A DNA stretch of 64,000 nt, taken from the NCBI GenBank assembly GCA_016722065.1, contig JADKGX010000005.1, positions 17,884 to 81,883 on the forward strand. The letters are read 5' to 3'. Position 1 is the first letter of the stretch. Each line of letters starts with the position of its first letter. Positions 18,475 through 27,430 of this stretch are shown here, one piece after another. This DNA comes from Planctomycetota bacterium. GTDB taxonomy: Bacteria > Planctomycetota > UBA8742 > UBA2392. The position numbers and the translations under genes were made by a program. The notes under the pieces are model-generated. The model ran no database searches. It had not been told where the DNA came from and was given only the letters and a program-made list of their open reading frames with translations.

Positions 18475-19929
18475 CTAGGGTTGCTTGACTGCGGCCTCGA
18501 TTTTGGGCCCAAGTTCCTTGGGGTTGGCCTTGCCACGCAGCTTGCGCATGGCCTGGCCGACCAGAAAGCCAAGCGCGGCCTGCTTGCCGGCACGCAGGTC
18601 CGCAACAGCGGCGTCCTTGAACTCCGCCAGTACATCGGCGATGGCGCGGTCGACCTCGCCGTGGTCTTGTTCAATCAGTTTGTTCAGGCGCCTGGCAACC
18701 ACGGCGGCAGGCTCGCCGCTGCTGGCCATGTCGCGAAAGACTTCTTTGGCCGTGATGTTGTTCAACTTGCCGGCATCCAGCAGTTGCACCAGTTCCACCA
18801 GCGCCTCTGGCGTCAATCTCAGGTCAGGAAGGGCGGCGTTGCGGTCGTTGAGTTCACGGCCCAGTTCGGTCACCACCCAGGGCGCGATCTTGCGCGGGTT
18901 GTCCAGCAGGCCGATGCAGGCTTCAAAGAAATCCGCCAGGGCGCGGTCGCCTACCAGATACTCGGCGTCTGCACGACCCAGCTTGAAATCGCCCAGGAAG
19001 CGCAACAGGCGTTTCTCGGGCAGTTCCGGCAACGATGCGCGCACGGTTTCAACCCACTGGCGCGGCACGTCAAAGAACCCGAGGTCAGGTTCCGGAAAGA
19101 AGCGGTAATCTGTGGCTTCCTCTTTGCTGCGCAGGGGGCGGGTTTCCAGCTTGTCTTCGTCCCACAGGCGCGTCTGCTGGGTCAGGCTGCCGCCGGATTG
19201 CAGCACTTCGGTATGGCGCTTGATCTCGAACTCCAGGGCACTGCGCACAGCCCGAAAGCTGTTAAGGTTCTTGATCTCGCTGCGTGTGCCGAACTTTGCC
19301 TGGCCGCGCGGGCGGATGCTGACGTTTGCGTCGCAGCGCAGGCTGCCTTTTTCCATGCTCAAGTCGCTGACGCCCAGGTAACTCAGGTTGCGCTTTAGAG
19401 TGGTCAGGTAGATGTAGGCTTCTTCTGGGCTGCGCAGGTCCGGCCCGCCCACGATTTCCACCAGCGGAGTGCCGGCGCGGTTCAGGTCGACGAGCGTGCT
19501 GGCACCCATGTGAATGCTCTTGCCGGCGTCTTCTTCCAGGTGCGCACGCGTGATGCGGCAGATTTTGGGCTGGCCGCTGTCGCTGACCGGCAACTGCAAC
19601 TCGCCGTCAAAACACAGCGGCTCGTCGTACTGGCTGATCTGAAAGCCCTTGGGCAGGTCAGGATAGAAGTAATTCTTGCGATCGAACTTCACGCGGTGCG
19701 CAATCTGGCAATTCAACGCAAGCCCGATCCGGATGCCGTATTCGATCGCCTGCTTGTTCACCATGGGCAACGCGCCGGGCAGGCCAAGGCATACCGGGCA
19801 AGTCAAGCTGTTGGCGGGCTCACCAAAGCGCACTGCGCAGCCGCAGAACATTTTGGATGCGGTCTTGAGCTGCACGTGCACTTCCAGCCCGATCACAGGT
19901 TCGAAGTCAATTTTCGTGGCGCTTGGCAT
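18475..19929 (-). CDS. gatB: Aspartyl/glutamyl-tRNA amidotransferase subunit B
   Basis: GatB is the tRNA-binding subunit of GatCAB, which converts Glu-tRNA(Gln) or Asp-tRNA(Asn) to the amide forms. The protein shows the GLEVHVQL start, the zinc-site cysteines (FCGCAVRFG and CPVCLGLPGALP), the KNYFYPDLPKGFQISQYD segment and the C-terminal YqeY-like helical domain; 484 residues is the usual length. gatA and gatC are elsewhere. Since asnS is also present, GatCAB is probably needed for Gln-tRNA. Confidence 0.97.
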   Translation of the reverse strand: MPSATKIDFEPVIGLEVHVQLKTASKMFCGCAVRFGEPANSLTCPVCLGLPGALPMVNKQAIEYGIRIGLALNCQIAHRVKFDRKNYFYPDLPKGFQISQYDEPLCFDGELQLPVSDSGQPKICRITRAHLEEDAGKSIHMGASTLVDLNRAGTPLVEIVGGPDLRSPEEAYIYLTTLKRNLSYLGVSDLSMEKGSLRCDANVSIRPRGQAKFGTRSEIKNLNSFRAVRSALEFEIKRHTEVLQSGGSLTQQTRLWDEDKLETRPLRSKEEATDYRFFPEPDLGFFDVPRQWVETVRASLPELPEKRLLRFLGDFKLGRADAEYLVGDRALADFFEACIGLLDNPRKIAPWVVTELGRELNDRNAALPDLRLTPEALVELVQLLDAGKLNNITAKEVFRDMASSGEPAAVVARRLNKLIEQDHGEVDRAIADVLAEFKDAAVADLRAGKQAALGFLVGQAMRKLRGKANPKELGPKIEAAVKQP

Positions 19930-19984
19930 GCGGGCGATTGTGAAAGCTGCAACAGGGCTTGACCAGCACCAGCAAGGGCCGCCG

Positions 19985-20662
19985 CTATTGAATCGTGGGC
20001 AGCAGCGTCAGCAGTGCCTTGATGTCCGCCGCTTCGTAATCAGGTACGTCGCGCATGTCGCGGGGCAGTTGTTCGTGGCCGTGACGACCCAGCTTGAGGT
20101 GAATGGCGGTCATGCGCATGGTCTTGGCCGGGCGAATGTTGTTGTCCAGGCGCGTGCCCAGCAGCAGGCAGTCCCGCGGCGTTACTGCCAGGTTGCCAAT
20201 CAGGAACTCCAGCACGCGCGGGTCGGGCAGATCAATCTTCATCGCAGGCGGCGGCCCCTTCACGTTCACTTTGTCCCAGGTCCCGTTCTTCTGCAGTGCC
20301 TTGACGATGTCCTCATGCGGCGTGCTGGTCAGCGCGATCTTCCAGCCGGCCTGGTGGCAGACATCCAGTATGGCTGCCGCTTCCGGCCGCAGCTTGGGCG
20401 CCTGCACGGGGATACGGCGGAACTGCCCGCTGACTTTCAGGGCCAGCGAAAAGTCCCGGTTCACCAGCCGGAAAATCACGGCATCCAGAAAGTTAGGCGC
20501 AAAGGTCTGCACGCCGGCTTGCTCAGCCTGCGTGACTGCCGTTTCGGGCACGCGCACGCCGGCCTGGGCAACAAGCTGGCGAATCGTACCAATCGCTTCG
20601 CGCTCAATGGCGGCTTCGTCGGTCAGGACTTCATGCGGGTCGATAATGATCGCGCGTGGCAA
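19985..20662 (-). CDS. HAD-superfamily protein with degenerate catalytic motifs
   Basis: A HAD fold is suggested by motif I at the start (IIIDPHEVLTDE), motif II LTST, a lysine near KIDLPDP and motif IV LLLGTRLDNN. In active phosphatases motif I is DxDxT/V and motif IV GDxxxxD. Here the second Asp of motif I is His and motif IV reads GTRLDNN, so metal binding and acid/base catalysis are probably altered or lost. The TTG start at 20662 has GGAG just upstream. It lies between gatB and asnS. It may be a pseudoenzyme or a divergent hydrolase. Confidence 0.75.
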   Translation of the reverse strand: MPRAIIIDPHEVLTDEAAIEREAIGTIRQLVAQAGVRVPETAVTQAEQAGVQTFAPNFLDAVIFRLVNRDFSLALKVSGQFRRIPVQAPKLRPEAAAILDVCHQAGWKIALTSTPHEDIVKALQKNGTWDKVNVKGPPPAMKIDLPDPRVLEFLIGNLAVTPRDCLLLGTRLDNNIRPAKTMRMTAIHLKLGRHGHEQLPRDMRDVPDYEAADIKALLTLLPTIQ

Positions 20663-20717
20663 AGGTCTCCTTGGCGTTCTTCCGTGCGATGCAAAAGCGT
20701 TGCAGCCCTGGCTGTGG

Positions 20718-22070
20718 CTACGGGTTCAGGCGATAGATCGTGCGCGGAAACGGAATGGTTTCACGCACGTGCTGGGCGCCGGTGATCCATTGCACGCAGC
20801 GCTCCACGCCCATGCCGAATCCGCCGTGCGGCACACTGCCATAACGCCGCAAATCGACAAACCAGTTGATGCTTTCCATGGGCACTTTGTGGTGCTCAAT
20901 CTGCGCCAGCAATTCGTCCAGCGAATCTTCGCGCTGGCTGCCGCCAATGATCTCACCCACGCCTTCAGGGGCGATCACGTCCACGCACAGGGCGCGCTTG
21001 TCGTTGGCGGGGTCCTTCTTCATATAGAAGGCTTTCACATGGCGCGGGTACCGGTGCACCATGACGCACTGCTGAAAGTGCATGCCAATGGCCGTTTCGT
21101 CGGCTGCACCCAGGTCGTCACCCAGGCCGCCCTTGAGAATGTCCTTGGAGAGCTTCTGAAGTTCTGCATCGGGGCTGGCGGCGTATTCGGCCTTCAGTTT
21201 CTGCAGCAACTGCTGGATGTCGTCATAGCTGACCCGCGGAAAGGGCTTGCTGATTTGTTCCAGCGTTGCGGTGTTGCGTTCCAATACCTTGAGTTCTTCC
21301 TTGCAGCGTTCCAGGGCGCGCGAAATGACGTAACGCATCTGCTCTTCGGCCAGGTCCATCACGCCGTCGAGTTCCAGAAACGCTACCTCGGGCTCGACCA
21401 TCCAGAACTCTGTCAGGTGGCGGCGGGTCTTGGACTTTTCGGCCCGAAATGTCGGCCCGAACACCACGACCTTACCAAAGGCCAGCGCCCCGGCCTCGCC
21501 GTACAACTGGCCAGACTGCGAAAGATAGGCCGTGGATTCAAAGTAGGGCACTTCAAACAGGGTGCTGGTGCCTTCGCAACTGGCAGGCGTGAACATGGGC
21601 GCATCAAACAACACAAAGCCCTTGTTGTAGTAGAAGTCGCGAATTGCCTGCACGACCTCACTGCGCACGCGCAAAATCGCATGCGGAATGCGCGACCGCA
21701 CCCACAGGTGGCGCTGGTCCAGCAGCTTGTCAATGTTCGGCACGTCTTCGGTGATCTGGATCGGATAGTCCTTCGATTCGCCGATCACGGTCAGGTCTGT
21801 GACGTGAATTTCTACGCCCAGGCTGGATCGCTTGTCTTCGCTGGCTTTGCCATGAATGACCAGGCTGGTTTCAATGCCAATGCGCTTGGCGGTTTCGAAC
21901 ACGGCTTCGGGTACGTCCGCCTTGCTGACCACACACTGCACAATGCCGCTGCCATCGCGGAACTGCAGGAACAGCAGCTTGCCGCTGCCCCGGCGGTTGT
22001 ACAGCCAGCCCTTGAGTACTACGGGTTGACCGACGTGTTGTTTGAGATCGCAAACCTGTACACTGCCCAT
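20718..22070 (-). CDS. asnS: Asparaginyl-tRNA synthetase
   Basis: A class II synthetase with an N-terminal OB-fold anticodon-binding domain and the catalytic core. Motif 2 is FGPTFRAEKSKTRRHLTEFW and motif 3 GGFGMGVERCVQWITG; GEIIGGSQRE and RRYGSVPHGGFG are AsnRS-like. The closing RETIPFPRT also fits. I set the start at the ATG 22070 because GAGGA lies eight bases before it. The gene is divergent from the VWA protein at 22135 with 64 bp between. Its presence allows direct Asn-tRNA charging. Confidence 0.95.
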   Translation of the reverse strand: MGSVQVCDLKQHVGQPVVLKGWLYNRRGSGKLLFLQFRDGSGIVQCVVSKADVPEAVFETAKRIGIETSLVIHGKASEDKRSSLGVEIHVTDLTVIGESKDYPIQITEDVPNIDKLLDQRHLWVRSRIPHAILRVRSEVVQAIRDFYYNKGFVLFDAPMFTPASCEGTSTLFEVPYFESTAYLSQSGQLYGEAGALAFGKVVVFGPTFRAEKSKTRRHLTEFWMVEPEVAFLELDGVMDLAEEQMRYVISRALERCKEELKVLERNTATLEQISKPFPRVSYDDIQQLLQKLKAEYAASPDAELQKLSKDILKGGLGDDLGAADETAIGMHFQQCVMVHRYPRHVKAFYMKKDPANDKRALCVDVIAPEGVGEIIGGSQREDSLDELLAQIEHHKVPMESINWFVDLRRYGSVPHGGFGMGVERCVQWITGAQHVRETIPFPRTIYRLNP

Positions 22071-22134
22071 CGCATCGTCCTCGGAATGGCCGGGCACTAT
22101 GCGATGGGCGCGCCCAAGCGACAAGCGAAACAGC

Positions 22135-24660
22135 ATGGACTGGCAATCGTTGACACTTCAGGCGCCAAGCAGGTTTTGGCTGTTCCCGTTGCTGGCGCTG
22201 CTGTGCGCTATGGCGCTTTGGCTTGGATCGCGCCATTCCCTGCGGCTGCGTGTTGTTGCGCTGGCGCTTCGCGTGCTGGTGCTGTGCGCCTTGTGCCTTT
22301 TGCTGGCGTTGCCGGCGCGCTCCGAAACCCGTGTGAAGGCGTTTCAACCTTCGGGTACTTGGCGCCTGTTGCAGACAGCCGCGGAACCAGCGCCCGGCGT
22401 AACCGATTACCGTGAATCCTTGCCAGACTTTGTGGCCAGGCTGCGCCATGCCCTGGCCCAAGGCACGCCGCCGACACGGTGTCAGGTTTCCGGCCAAGGG
22501 GTCCTTGCAGCCCAGGCGCGCGATGCGGTCGTAGCTCTTGGCCTGCCTTGCGATTTGCTGCCATCCCCTGCCGCGCAATCGGCCCAGACGCCAGCGCTGG
22601 TGCGGCTGCAGGCGCCAGCTGTGCTGCAACCCGGTGAGCCGTTGCTGGCACGCGTGCAGGCGGTGGGCAATGGAAAAGTCTCCTTGCTGCTCGATGGCGT
22701 GGAACTTGCCACCCAGCCAGTGCAGGGCGAACAGCAGGCCAAAGCCGGCCCGCAACAGCCCGGAAGGCATGTGCTGGAAGCCGTGTTGCGTGACAGCGCA
22801 GGCAAAGAGTTGCAGCGCATTGGGCAGGTGGTGCGCGTTGGTGAAAGACCGCGACTGCTGTTGCTGGGAATGAACGACGAACAAGCCGCCCAGGCCAGCC
22901 GCCTGGCCCCCGAGATGCAGGCCGAGCGCATCGATGTAGAAAATGTCGATGCAGCCCGCGTACAGGCTGTGCAACTGGTGATGGCGCCAATCGAAGCGCT
23001 GTATCGTTTGCAGCGCGCCCAGACCTTTGCCTTGAGTGCCTTTGTTGCGCGCGGTGGCGGCCTGTTTGTTACCGGCGATGGCGCCAAGTATGTAGTTCCG
23101 GAGGGTTTGCACGACGACATTCGCGCCTTGTTGCCGGTAAAGTTACTGCCTGAACCCAAGCCCGAAAATCCTCCTGACCCGCCGATTGAAGACCGGCCAG
23201 TGATCAGCAACGTGGCCAAGGTGAGCGTTTGTTTCGTGCTGGACCGCAGCAACAGCATGGGGGCGCTGATACCGGGCAAGAGTTTCACGCGCTGGGATGT
23301 CGCCATCAAGGGCGTGTATGAATCGATGGCGCCGTTGTCGCTGGATGCGCGGGCCTCGGTCATGACCTTTACCCTCAGCCAGACCTGGCAGGCCAAGCCT
23401 CAGGTCTTTCTGCCGCATAATCGTGAGGAGATGTATCGCAAGCTGCAAAAGCTGACCAGCGATAACGAATACGACGAAGCCTTCTTCAACACGGACATTT
23501 ACGCGGCAGTCAAGTCTGCCATCGAAGTAATGCAGACCGAAAAAAGCGCCGTCAAGCTGATCATCATGCTGACCGACGGCGCCGATCGCGCGGCGAACTC
23601 CGCAGCTGGTTTGCGCCACAGCGACCTGCGTGACCTGGCTTCAACGCAGGACATCAACATCGTGGCGATCGGCATTGGCGACGCATTTGGCGGCAGCGAC
23701 CCGGACGCCGCTGGCGCGCGCAAAGTGATTACCGAGTTGGCCACACGGCCCGAGTTTGCGTTCTTGCCGGCCTCGGCGGCAGACGCCGCTGTGGCGAACA
23801 AGATTTTCGTGAACTCTGTCGAGACCGCCTTTCGTGCCTTTGACGACAAGATGAAGAAGGAAGAAGACGAACACAAACGCCGGCTGCTGGAGCGCGATGA
23901 CAAGCTGAAGCAGCCGCCCAAGGTGGAAAACCTGCCCGGCGAGTTTCCGTTGACCCTGACCAGCTTCGGCCAATCCCTGTTTGGCGCTGACGCGCTACCG
24001 ACCCCCGCGCCAAAACTGGGCTGGTACAGCCGCAACATTTTGCGACCCGAAGCCGCGATGGCGCTGGGGCTTGCCACCAACGATGAAGTGCCCCCCGCGG
24101 CCCTGGCATTTTGTGCCTATGGTTTGGGGAGGGTGGGTTTCTGGGCTGCGGGCACGCGCCCCGAATCACTGGGCGAAGCCGCCGGCTGGGCGGATTTTCC
24201 GGCGCTGTACGCAGCCAGTCTGCGCTGGTTGACGCCGCGCGAGATACCGGACCTCAAGGTGCTGGCTGAAGCCACGCCCGAGGGTATCACGCTGTTGGAT
24301 CCCAACCCGGACGCAATTTATTTTGAGCGTGTCAGCGGGTTGGAAGACGTGGTATTCGGGCTGGAACTGAATGATGGCGTGCTGACGGGCGAAGGAGCTT
24401 TTGGCCAAGGTGCCCACGAGATCTGGGAACGCCTGGGCGAATCCGAACGCCGCATCGGCGATGTATATGTTGCGCTTGCGCCACCGGGCGACTCACGATT
24501 TGAACCCGCGCCCAAGGCCCCGCCACGCGCGCCGGACCTGCAGGCCGCCGACCCGCGCCTGCAGCAATCGCACCGCACCGATACAGGCGTGGTACTTTTC
24601 CTGTCGCTGATGGTTCTTATGGTGCTGCCCCTGGAGAGATTCGTTCGGAGACGCGCTTGA
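22135..24660 (+). CDS. Membrane VWA-domain protein (GATase-like plus VWA)
   Basis: About 841 residues: two N-terminal hydrophobic segments (about 12-57), a region resembling the glutamine-amidotransferase-like fold (RGGGLFVTGDGAKYV near 310), a VWA domain from about residue 360 with DRSNS (DxSxS) and MLTDGAD, and a C-terminal membrane helix (about 820-837) followed by RRR. The architecture matches the BatA-like and Ca-activated-chloride-channel-homologue membrane proteins and the genes at 45954 and 48414. The stop overlaps the TTG start of pdxA by three bases, so translation is probably coupled. The ligand is unknown. Confidence 0.85.
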   Translation: MDWQSLTLQAPSRFWLFPLLALLCAMALWLGSRHSLRLRVVALALRVLVLCALCLLLALPARSETRVKAFQPSGTWRLLQTAAEPAPGVTDYRESLPDFVARLRHALAQGTPPTRCQVSGQGVLAAQARDAVVALGLPCDLLPSPAAQSAQTPALVRLQAPAVLQPGEPLLARVQAVGNGKVSLLLDGVELATQPVQGEQQAKAGPQQPGRHVLEAVLRDSAGKELQRIGQVVRVGERPRLLLLGMNDEQAAQASRLAPEMQAERIDVENVDAARVQAVQLVMAPIEALYRLQRAQTFALSAFVARGGGLFVTGDGAKYVVPEGLHDDIRALLPVKLLPEPKPENPPDPPIEDRPVISNVAKVSVCFVLDRSNSMGALIPGKSFTRWDVAIKGVYESMAPLSLDARASVMTFTLSQTWQAKPQVFLPHNREEMYRKLQKLTSDNEYDEAFFNTDIYAAVKSAIEVMQTEKSAVKLIIMLTDGADRAANSAAGLRHSDLRDLASTQDINIVAIGIGDAFGGSDPDAAGARKVITELATRPEFAFLPASAADAAVANKIFVNSVETAFRAFDDKMKKEEDEHKRRLLERDDKLKQPPKVENLPGEFPLTLTSFGQSLFGADALPTPAPKLGWYSRNILRPEAAMALGLATNDEVPPAALAFCAYGLGRVGFWAAGTRPESLGEAAGWADFPALYAASLRWLTPREIPDLKVLAEATPEGITLLDPNPDAIYFERVSGLEDVVFGLELNDGVLTGEGAFGQGAHEIWERLGESERRIGDVYVALAPPGDSRFEPAPKAPPRAPDLQAADPRLQQSHRTDTGVVLFLSLMVLMVLPLERFVRRRA

Positions 24661-25766
24661 GCAGCAAGAAGCAGGAACCTGACCAGGAAACCTTTGAGGT
24701 TCCCGCTGCGCTGATTGTGACGTCGGGCGACCCGGCGGGCATTGGGCCGGAAGTCGTGCACAAGGCCATCAAGCGTCTGCAACGCAAGCAAGAGTTGCTT
24801 CACGCCCGGCCAATCATAGTGGTGGGGGATGCCTATCTGTTTGCCAGGCACATGGACAAAGCGACCTCCATGCACGCCTATCACATCGTGCCTTGCGACG
24901 ACTTTCTGCACGACCCGGCCTATCTGTTTCACCACCTGATGCCGAAGCCGGACAGCCCCTGGCGCCCGATCTTTCTGGATTGCGGCGAGAAAAGCGAAGA
25001 TGCGTTTTCACTGGGCGAGGGCAACAAGTTCAGCGCCGAACGCGCCCTGGTGTACCTTGGCGCGATTGCCGACCTGCTTTCGGAAAACCTGGCAGACGCC
25101 GTTTGTACCGGGCCGATTCACAAAGCCATGGCTGCCAAGGCCGGGTTTCCCTACCCCGGGCAAACGGAGATGTTTGGTGACATGTACGGGGTCGAGCACC
25201 CGGTGATGATGCTGGTTGGCGGGGGGCTGCGCGTCAGCCTGGCCACGATTCATGTGCCGCTGGCCGATGTGCCCCGGTTGCTGACCCGCAAAGTCGTGCG
25301 ACACACGCTGGATATCACGCTGCATGCGCTGCAAGAAGAATTCGGCATTGCCGACCCGCGCGTGGCCGTGTGCGGCTTGAACCCGCACGCGGGGGAAGAC
25401 GGCAAGTTTGGCGCGGAAGACCGCAAGGTGATTCGCCCGGTTGTCATGGATGCCCGGCGCGATGGCTGGAAGGTCGATGGCCCGCTTTCTGCCGACACAG
25501 TGTTTGCGTTGGCCCGCAAAGGGCGTTACGACGCGGTGATTGCCATGTATCACGACCAGGGCCTGATTCCGGTCAAGACTCTTGCCTTCGACCAAGGTGT
25601 GAACTTGACCCTTGGCTTGCCGATTGTGCGCACCAGCCCCGACCACGGAACAGCCTTTGATATTGCAGGCAAACACGAAGCGGACGAAGGCGCGATGGTG
25701 GAGGCCATGCTGCTGGCCCACAGCCTGGCCACCAGGCGGGCTGAAAAAGCAGGCAAGGCCAACTGA
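24657..25766 (+). CDS. pdxA: 4-hydroxythreonine-4-phosphate dehydrogenase PdxA
   Basis: PdxA oxidises 4-phosphohydroxy-threonine in the DXP-dependent pathway to pyridoxal 5'-phosphate. The typical blocks are SGDPAGIGPEV at the start, GFPYPGQTEMF, the metal/substrate segment MYHDQGLIPVK and VRTSPDHGTAFD near the C-terminus. The TTG start has GGAG six bases before it, inside the end of the upstream gene. At 369 residues it is slightly longer than average. Neighbours are not pyridoxine genes. Confidence 0.95.
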   Translation: MSSKKQEPDQETFEVPAALIVTSGDPAGIGPEVVHKAIKRLQRKQELLHARPIIVVGDAYLFARHMDKATSMHAYHIVPCDDFLHDPAYLFHHLMPKPDSPWRPIFLDCGEKSEDAFSLGEGNKFSAERALVYLGAIADLLSENLADAVCTGPIHKAMAAKAGFPYPGQTEMFGDMYGVEHPVMMLVGGGLRVSLATIHVPLADVPRLLTRKVVRHTLDITLHALQEEFGIADPRVAVCGLNPHAGEDGKFGAEDRKVIRPVVMDARRDGWKVDGPLSADTVFALARKGRYDAVIAMYHDQGLIPVKTLAFDQGVNLTLGLPIVRTSPDHGTAFDIAGKHEADEGAMVEAMLLAHSLATRRAEKAGKAN

Positions 25767-25784
25767 CTAATCTTCGGGTTAGCG

Positions 25785-25814
25785 TTGAAAATTGCTGATC
25801 CATCGGCATAGATA
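25785..25814 (+). promoter_or_regulatory. Weak candidate promoter for the glycine-rich lipoprotein gene
   Basis: TTGAAA, an 18-base spacer and TAGATA lie 48 bases before the ATG at 25863. The -35 box is good and the -10 box matches only half of the consensus. Confidence 0.3.
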
Positions 25815-25862
25815 GGGCTCGCTCACCCATGCAAGTTGCACAAATCCAACAGGGAGGCAGTA

Positions 25863-26675
25863 ATGCGGCAATTCCGATCTGTGGCGTCGACGCTGGCTGT
25901 GGTCGCGCTGGCACTGGTGGCAGCCACGGTTCTTGGCGGCTGCAAGGGCAAAGACAAGAAGAGTGGCGGCGGCGGCAGCAACGGTATCATCTACCCGCAG
26001 GTTCCAGTCGGCCGGCCCACGCTGGTGGGCATGCCGGTTGCGATTGACACAAGTGGCGGCGATAACGCCGGCACGGGCGATGCTGGCAGCGCTGGCAACA
26101 TGGATATCCGGGCGGCAAATGGCCGCGTAGTCAAGGATGACGGGCGCGCCAGACCTGTCATCAACAACAACTTTCTGACAGCAACCGAACTGGGCGGCGG
26201 CGAAGTGACCTATGCCGAGTTGATCGCCGTTGCACCCAGCCAGACCACGTTGTTCAACAACCAGTTGTTCATCGATATCGTCGGCCAGGACTTTTTCATT
26301 CCTGCGGGCGTCACCCTGAACCTTTCCGCGGCCCCCGGAAGTGTAGGTCAAGTGCTCATTCGCACGCATCTGGCTGGCGACTACATTCGTATCGATGGCC
26401 CGGTCAATGGGGTGCGCACAACGCTGGACAGCGTTTCGCTGGTGCTGCTGGCAGTCGATGCCGCAGGCACATCGATATCTGTCGACGGCGCCGTTGACCT
26501 TAGCGGCTATGCATCCACCATCACCTACGACGGTGGCAATCTGGCACTGTTTTCTTACGGCGGCAGCGTGATTATGGGCGGCACCGTGAACCTGCGTGGC
26601 ACGCCGTTCCCTCCGGCGCGGCCCCCGCGGGCGCTGGTGGTTCGCTGCAACTCTCTGCACAAGCGGGTGACGTAG
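25863..26675 (+). CDS. Glycine-rich repetitive lipoprotein, part 1 (frameshifted gene)
   Basis: The ATG at 25863 has GGGAGG six bases upstream and opens a lipoprotein signal with lipobox LGGC, the acylated Cys being residue 27, so the mature protein is lipid-anchored outside the inner membrane. A Gly/Ser spacer leads into beta-rich sequence such as SVDGAVDLSGYAST. The frame stops at 26675, but the next frame continues the same Gly-rich pattern seamlessly. If one base is missing in the CCC run at 26609-26611 the two join as GTPFPSGAAPAGAGGS. The stop is therefore likely artefactual or a recent mutation. Confidence 0.8.
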   Translation: MRQFRSVASTLAVVALALVAATVLGGCKGKDKKSGGGGSNGIIYPQVPVGRPTLVGMPVAIDTSGGDNAGTGDAGSAGNMDIRAANGRVVKDDGRARPVINNNFLTATELGGGEVTYAELIAVAPSQTTLFNNQLFIDIVGQDFFIPAGVTLNLSAAPGSVGQVLIRTHLAGDYIRIDGPVNGVRTTLDSVSLVLLAVDAAGTSISVDGAVDLSGYASTITYDGGNLALFSYGGSVIMGGTVNLRGTPFPPARPPRALVVRCNSLHKRVT

Positions 26676-27430
26676 TGCTGCGACCCGGGATGCTTCAGGC
26701 CGCGGGTGGCAACTGCACCAACGGCAACTTCGGAGGCGACGGCGGCAACATTGAAATCGAAGGTCGCACCGCCACGCTGCAAACCGTGGATTGGGGTTTC
26801 CGCACGCGTGGTGGCCTGGGCGCGATTTCGGGTGGTGTGGGCGGCGACATTTTCGTGAACATCGACGGGCCGATCAACGCGTTCATTCCGTTTCTGGCCT
26901 CGTCGGGTTCGACCATTTCCGGGGCAACGGTCAACGCTGGCGATGTGAGTATTCTTGGCCTTACCGTGCAGGGTGCGATTGTGGGCTCGGCCGACGGCGG
27001 CAGCGGTGGTGACGCGGGTTCGATCTCCGTGGAAGGGGAAAGCGTATTCGGTCTGGCCTTAGAGGCTACGGCCAGCGGAGGCATCGGTTCTGCGGGAAGT
27101 GGCGGTGACGGCGGCAACGTTTCCGTTTATGCCGACGGCGCGGCCATGGTGAACCTGCTGCTGACCTTGCAAGCCAATGGCGGCCAGGGTTCAAGCGGCG
27201 GTGGTCACTGGCGCTTGCGAGGTGTCCAGCTACGCAGAAATGCGCAATCTGGACGTCACGCTGACCGCTGTAGGCGGGGCAGGCGGCACGGGGCCGGGCG
27301 GCAACGGATCGACGGGCTTCAACGCCAGCAGCATTCAGCAGTCCTCGAGCTACGGCGAAGCCATAACGAACAGCACTTTCACGGTGAATGTTTCGGCGGG
27401 CAACGGAACAACTGGCGGAAGCGCCGGTAA
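26675..27430 (+). CDS. Glycine-rich lipoprotein, part 2 (middle frame)
   Basis: This frame holds the central repeats of the same protein, with Gly/Asp/Ser-rich turns such as GGDGGNIEIEG and GGSGGDAGSISVEG alternating with short beta strands, a pattern of a beta-helix. The GTG at 26675 would be the formal start, but meaningful coding already begins in this frame near 26610. Coding switches back to the first frame near 27200, after SSGGG; the remaining codons to 27430 are a run-on of the wrong frame. Without the two shifts, the gene would read 25863-28496 as one protein of about 880 residues. Confidence 0.7.
   Translation: MLRPGMLQAAGGNCTNGNFGGDGGNIEIEGRTATLQTVDWGFRTRGGLGAISGGVGGDIFVNIDGPINAFIPFLASSGSTISGATVNAGDVSILGLTVQGAIVGSADGGSGGDAGSISVEGESVFGLALEATASGGIGSAGSGGDGGNVSVYADGAAMVNLLLTLQANGGQGSSGGGHWRLRGVQLRRNAQSGRHADRCRRGRRHGAGRQRIDGLQRQQHSAVLELRRSHNEQHFHGECFGGQRNNWRKRR

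Noticed and set aside
20103..22415. Plus-strand open frame of about 770 residues antisense to asnS
   Set aside because: No family pattern, no ribosome site, and it overlaps well-supported minus-strand genes.
26675..26720. Reading the lipoprotein as two or three natural genes with reinitiation at the GTG at 26675
   Set aside because: The Gly-rich pattern continues across the stop without a break, there is no ribosome site, and one base restores the frame.
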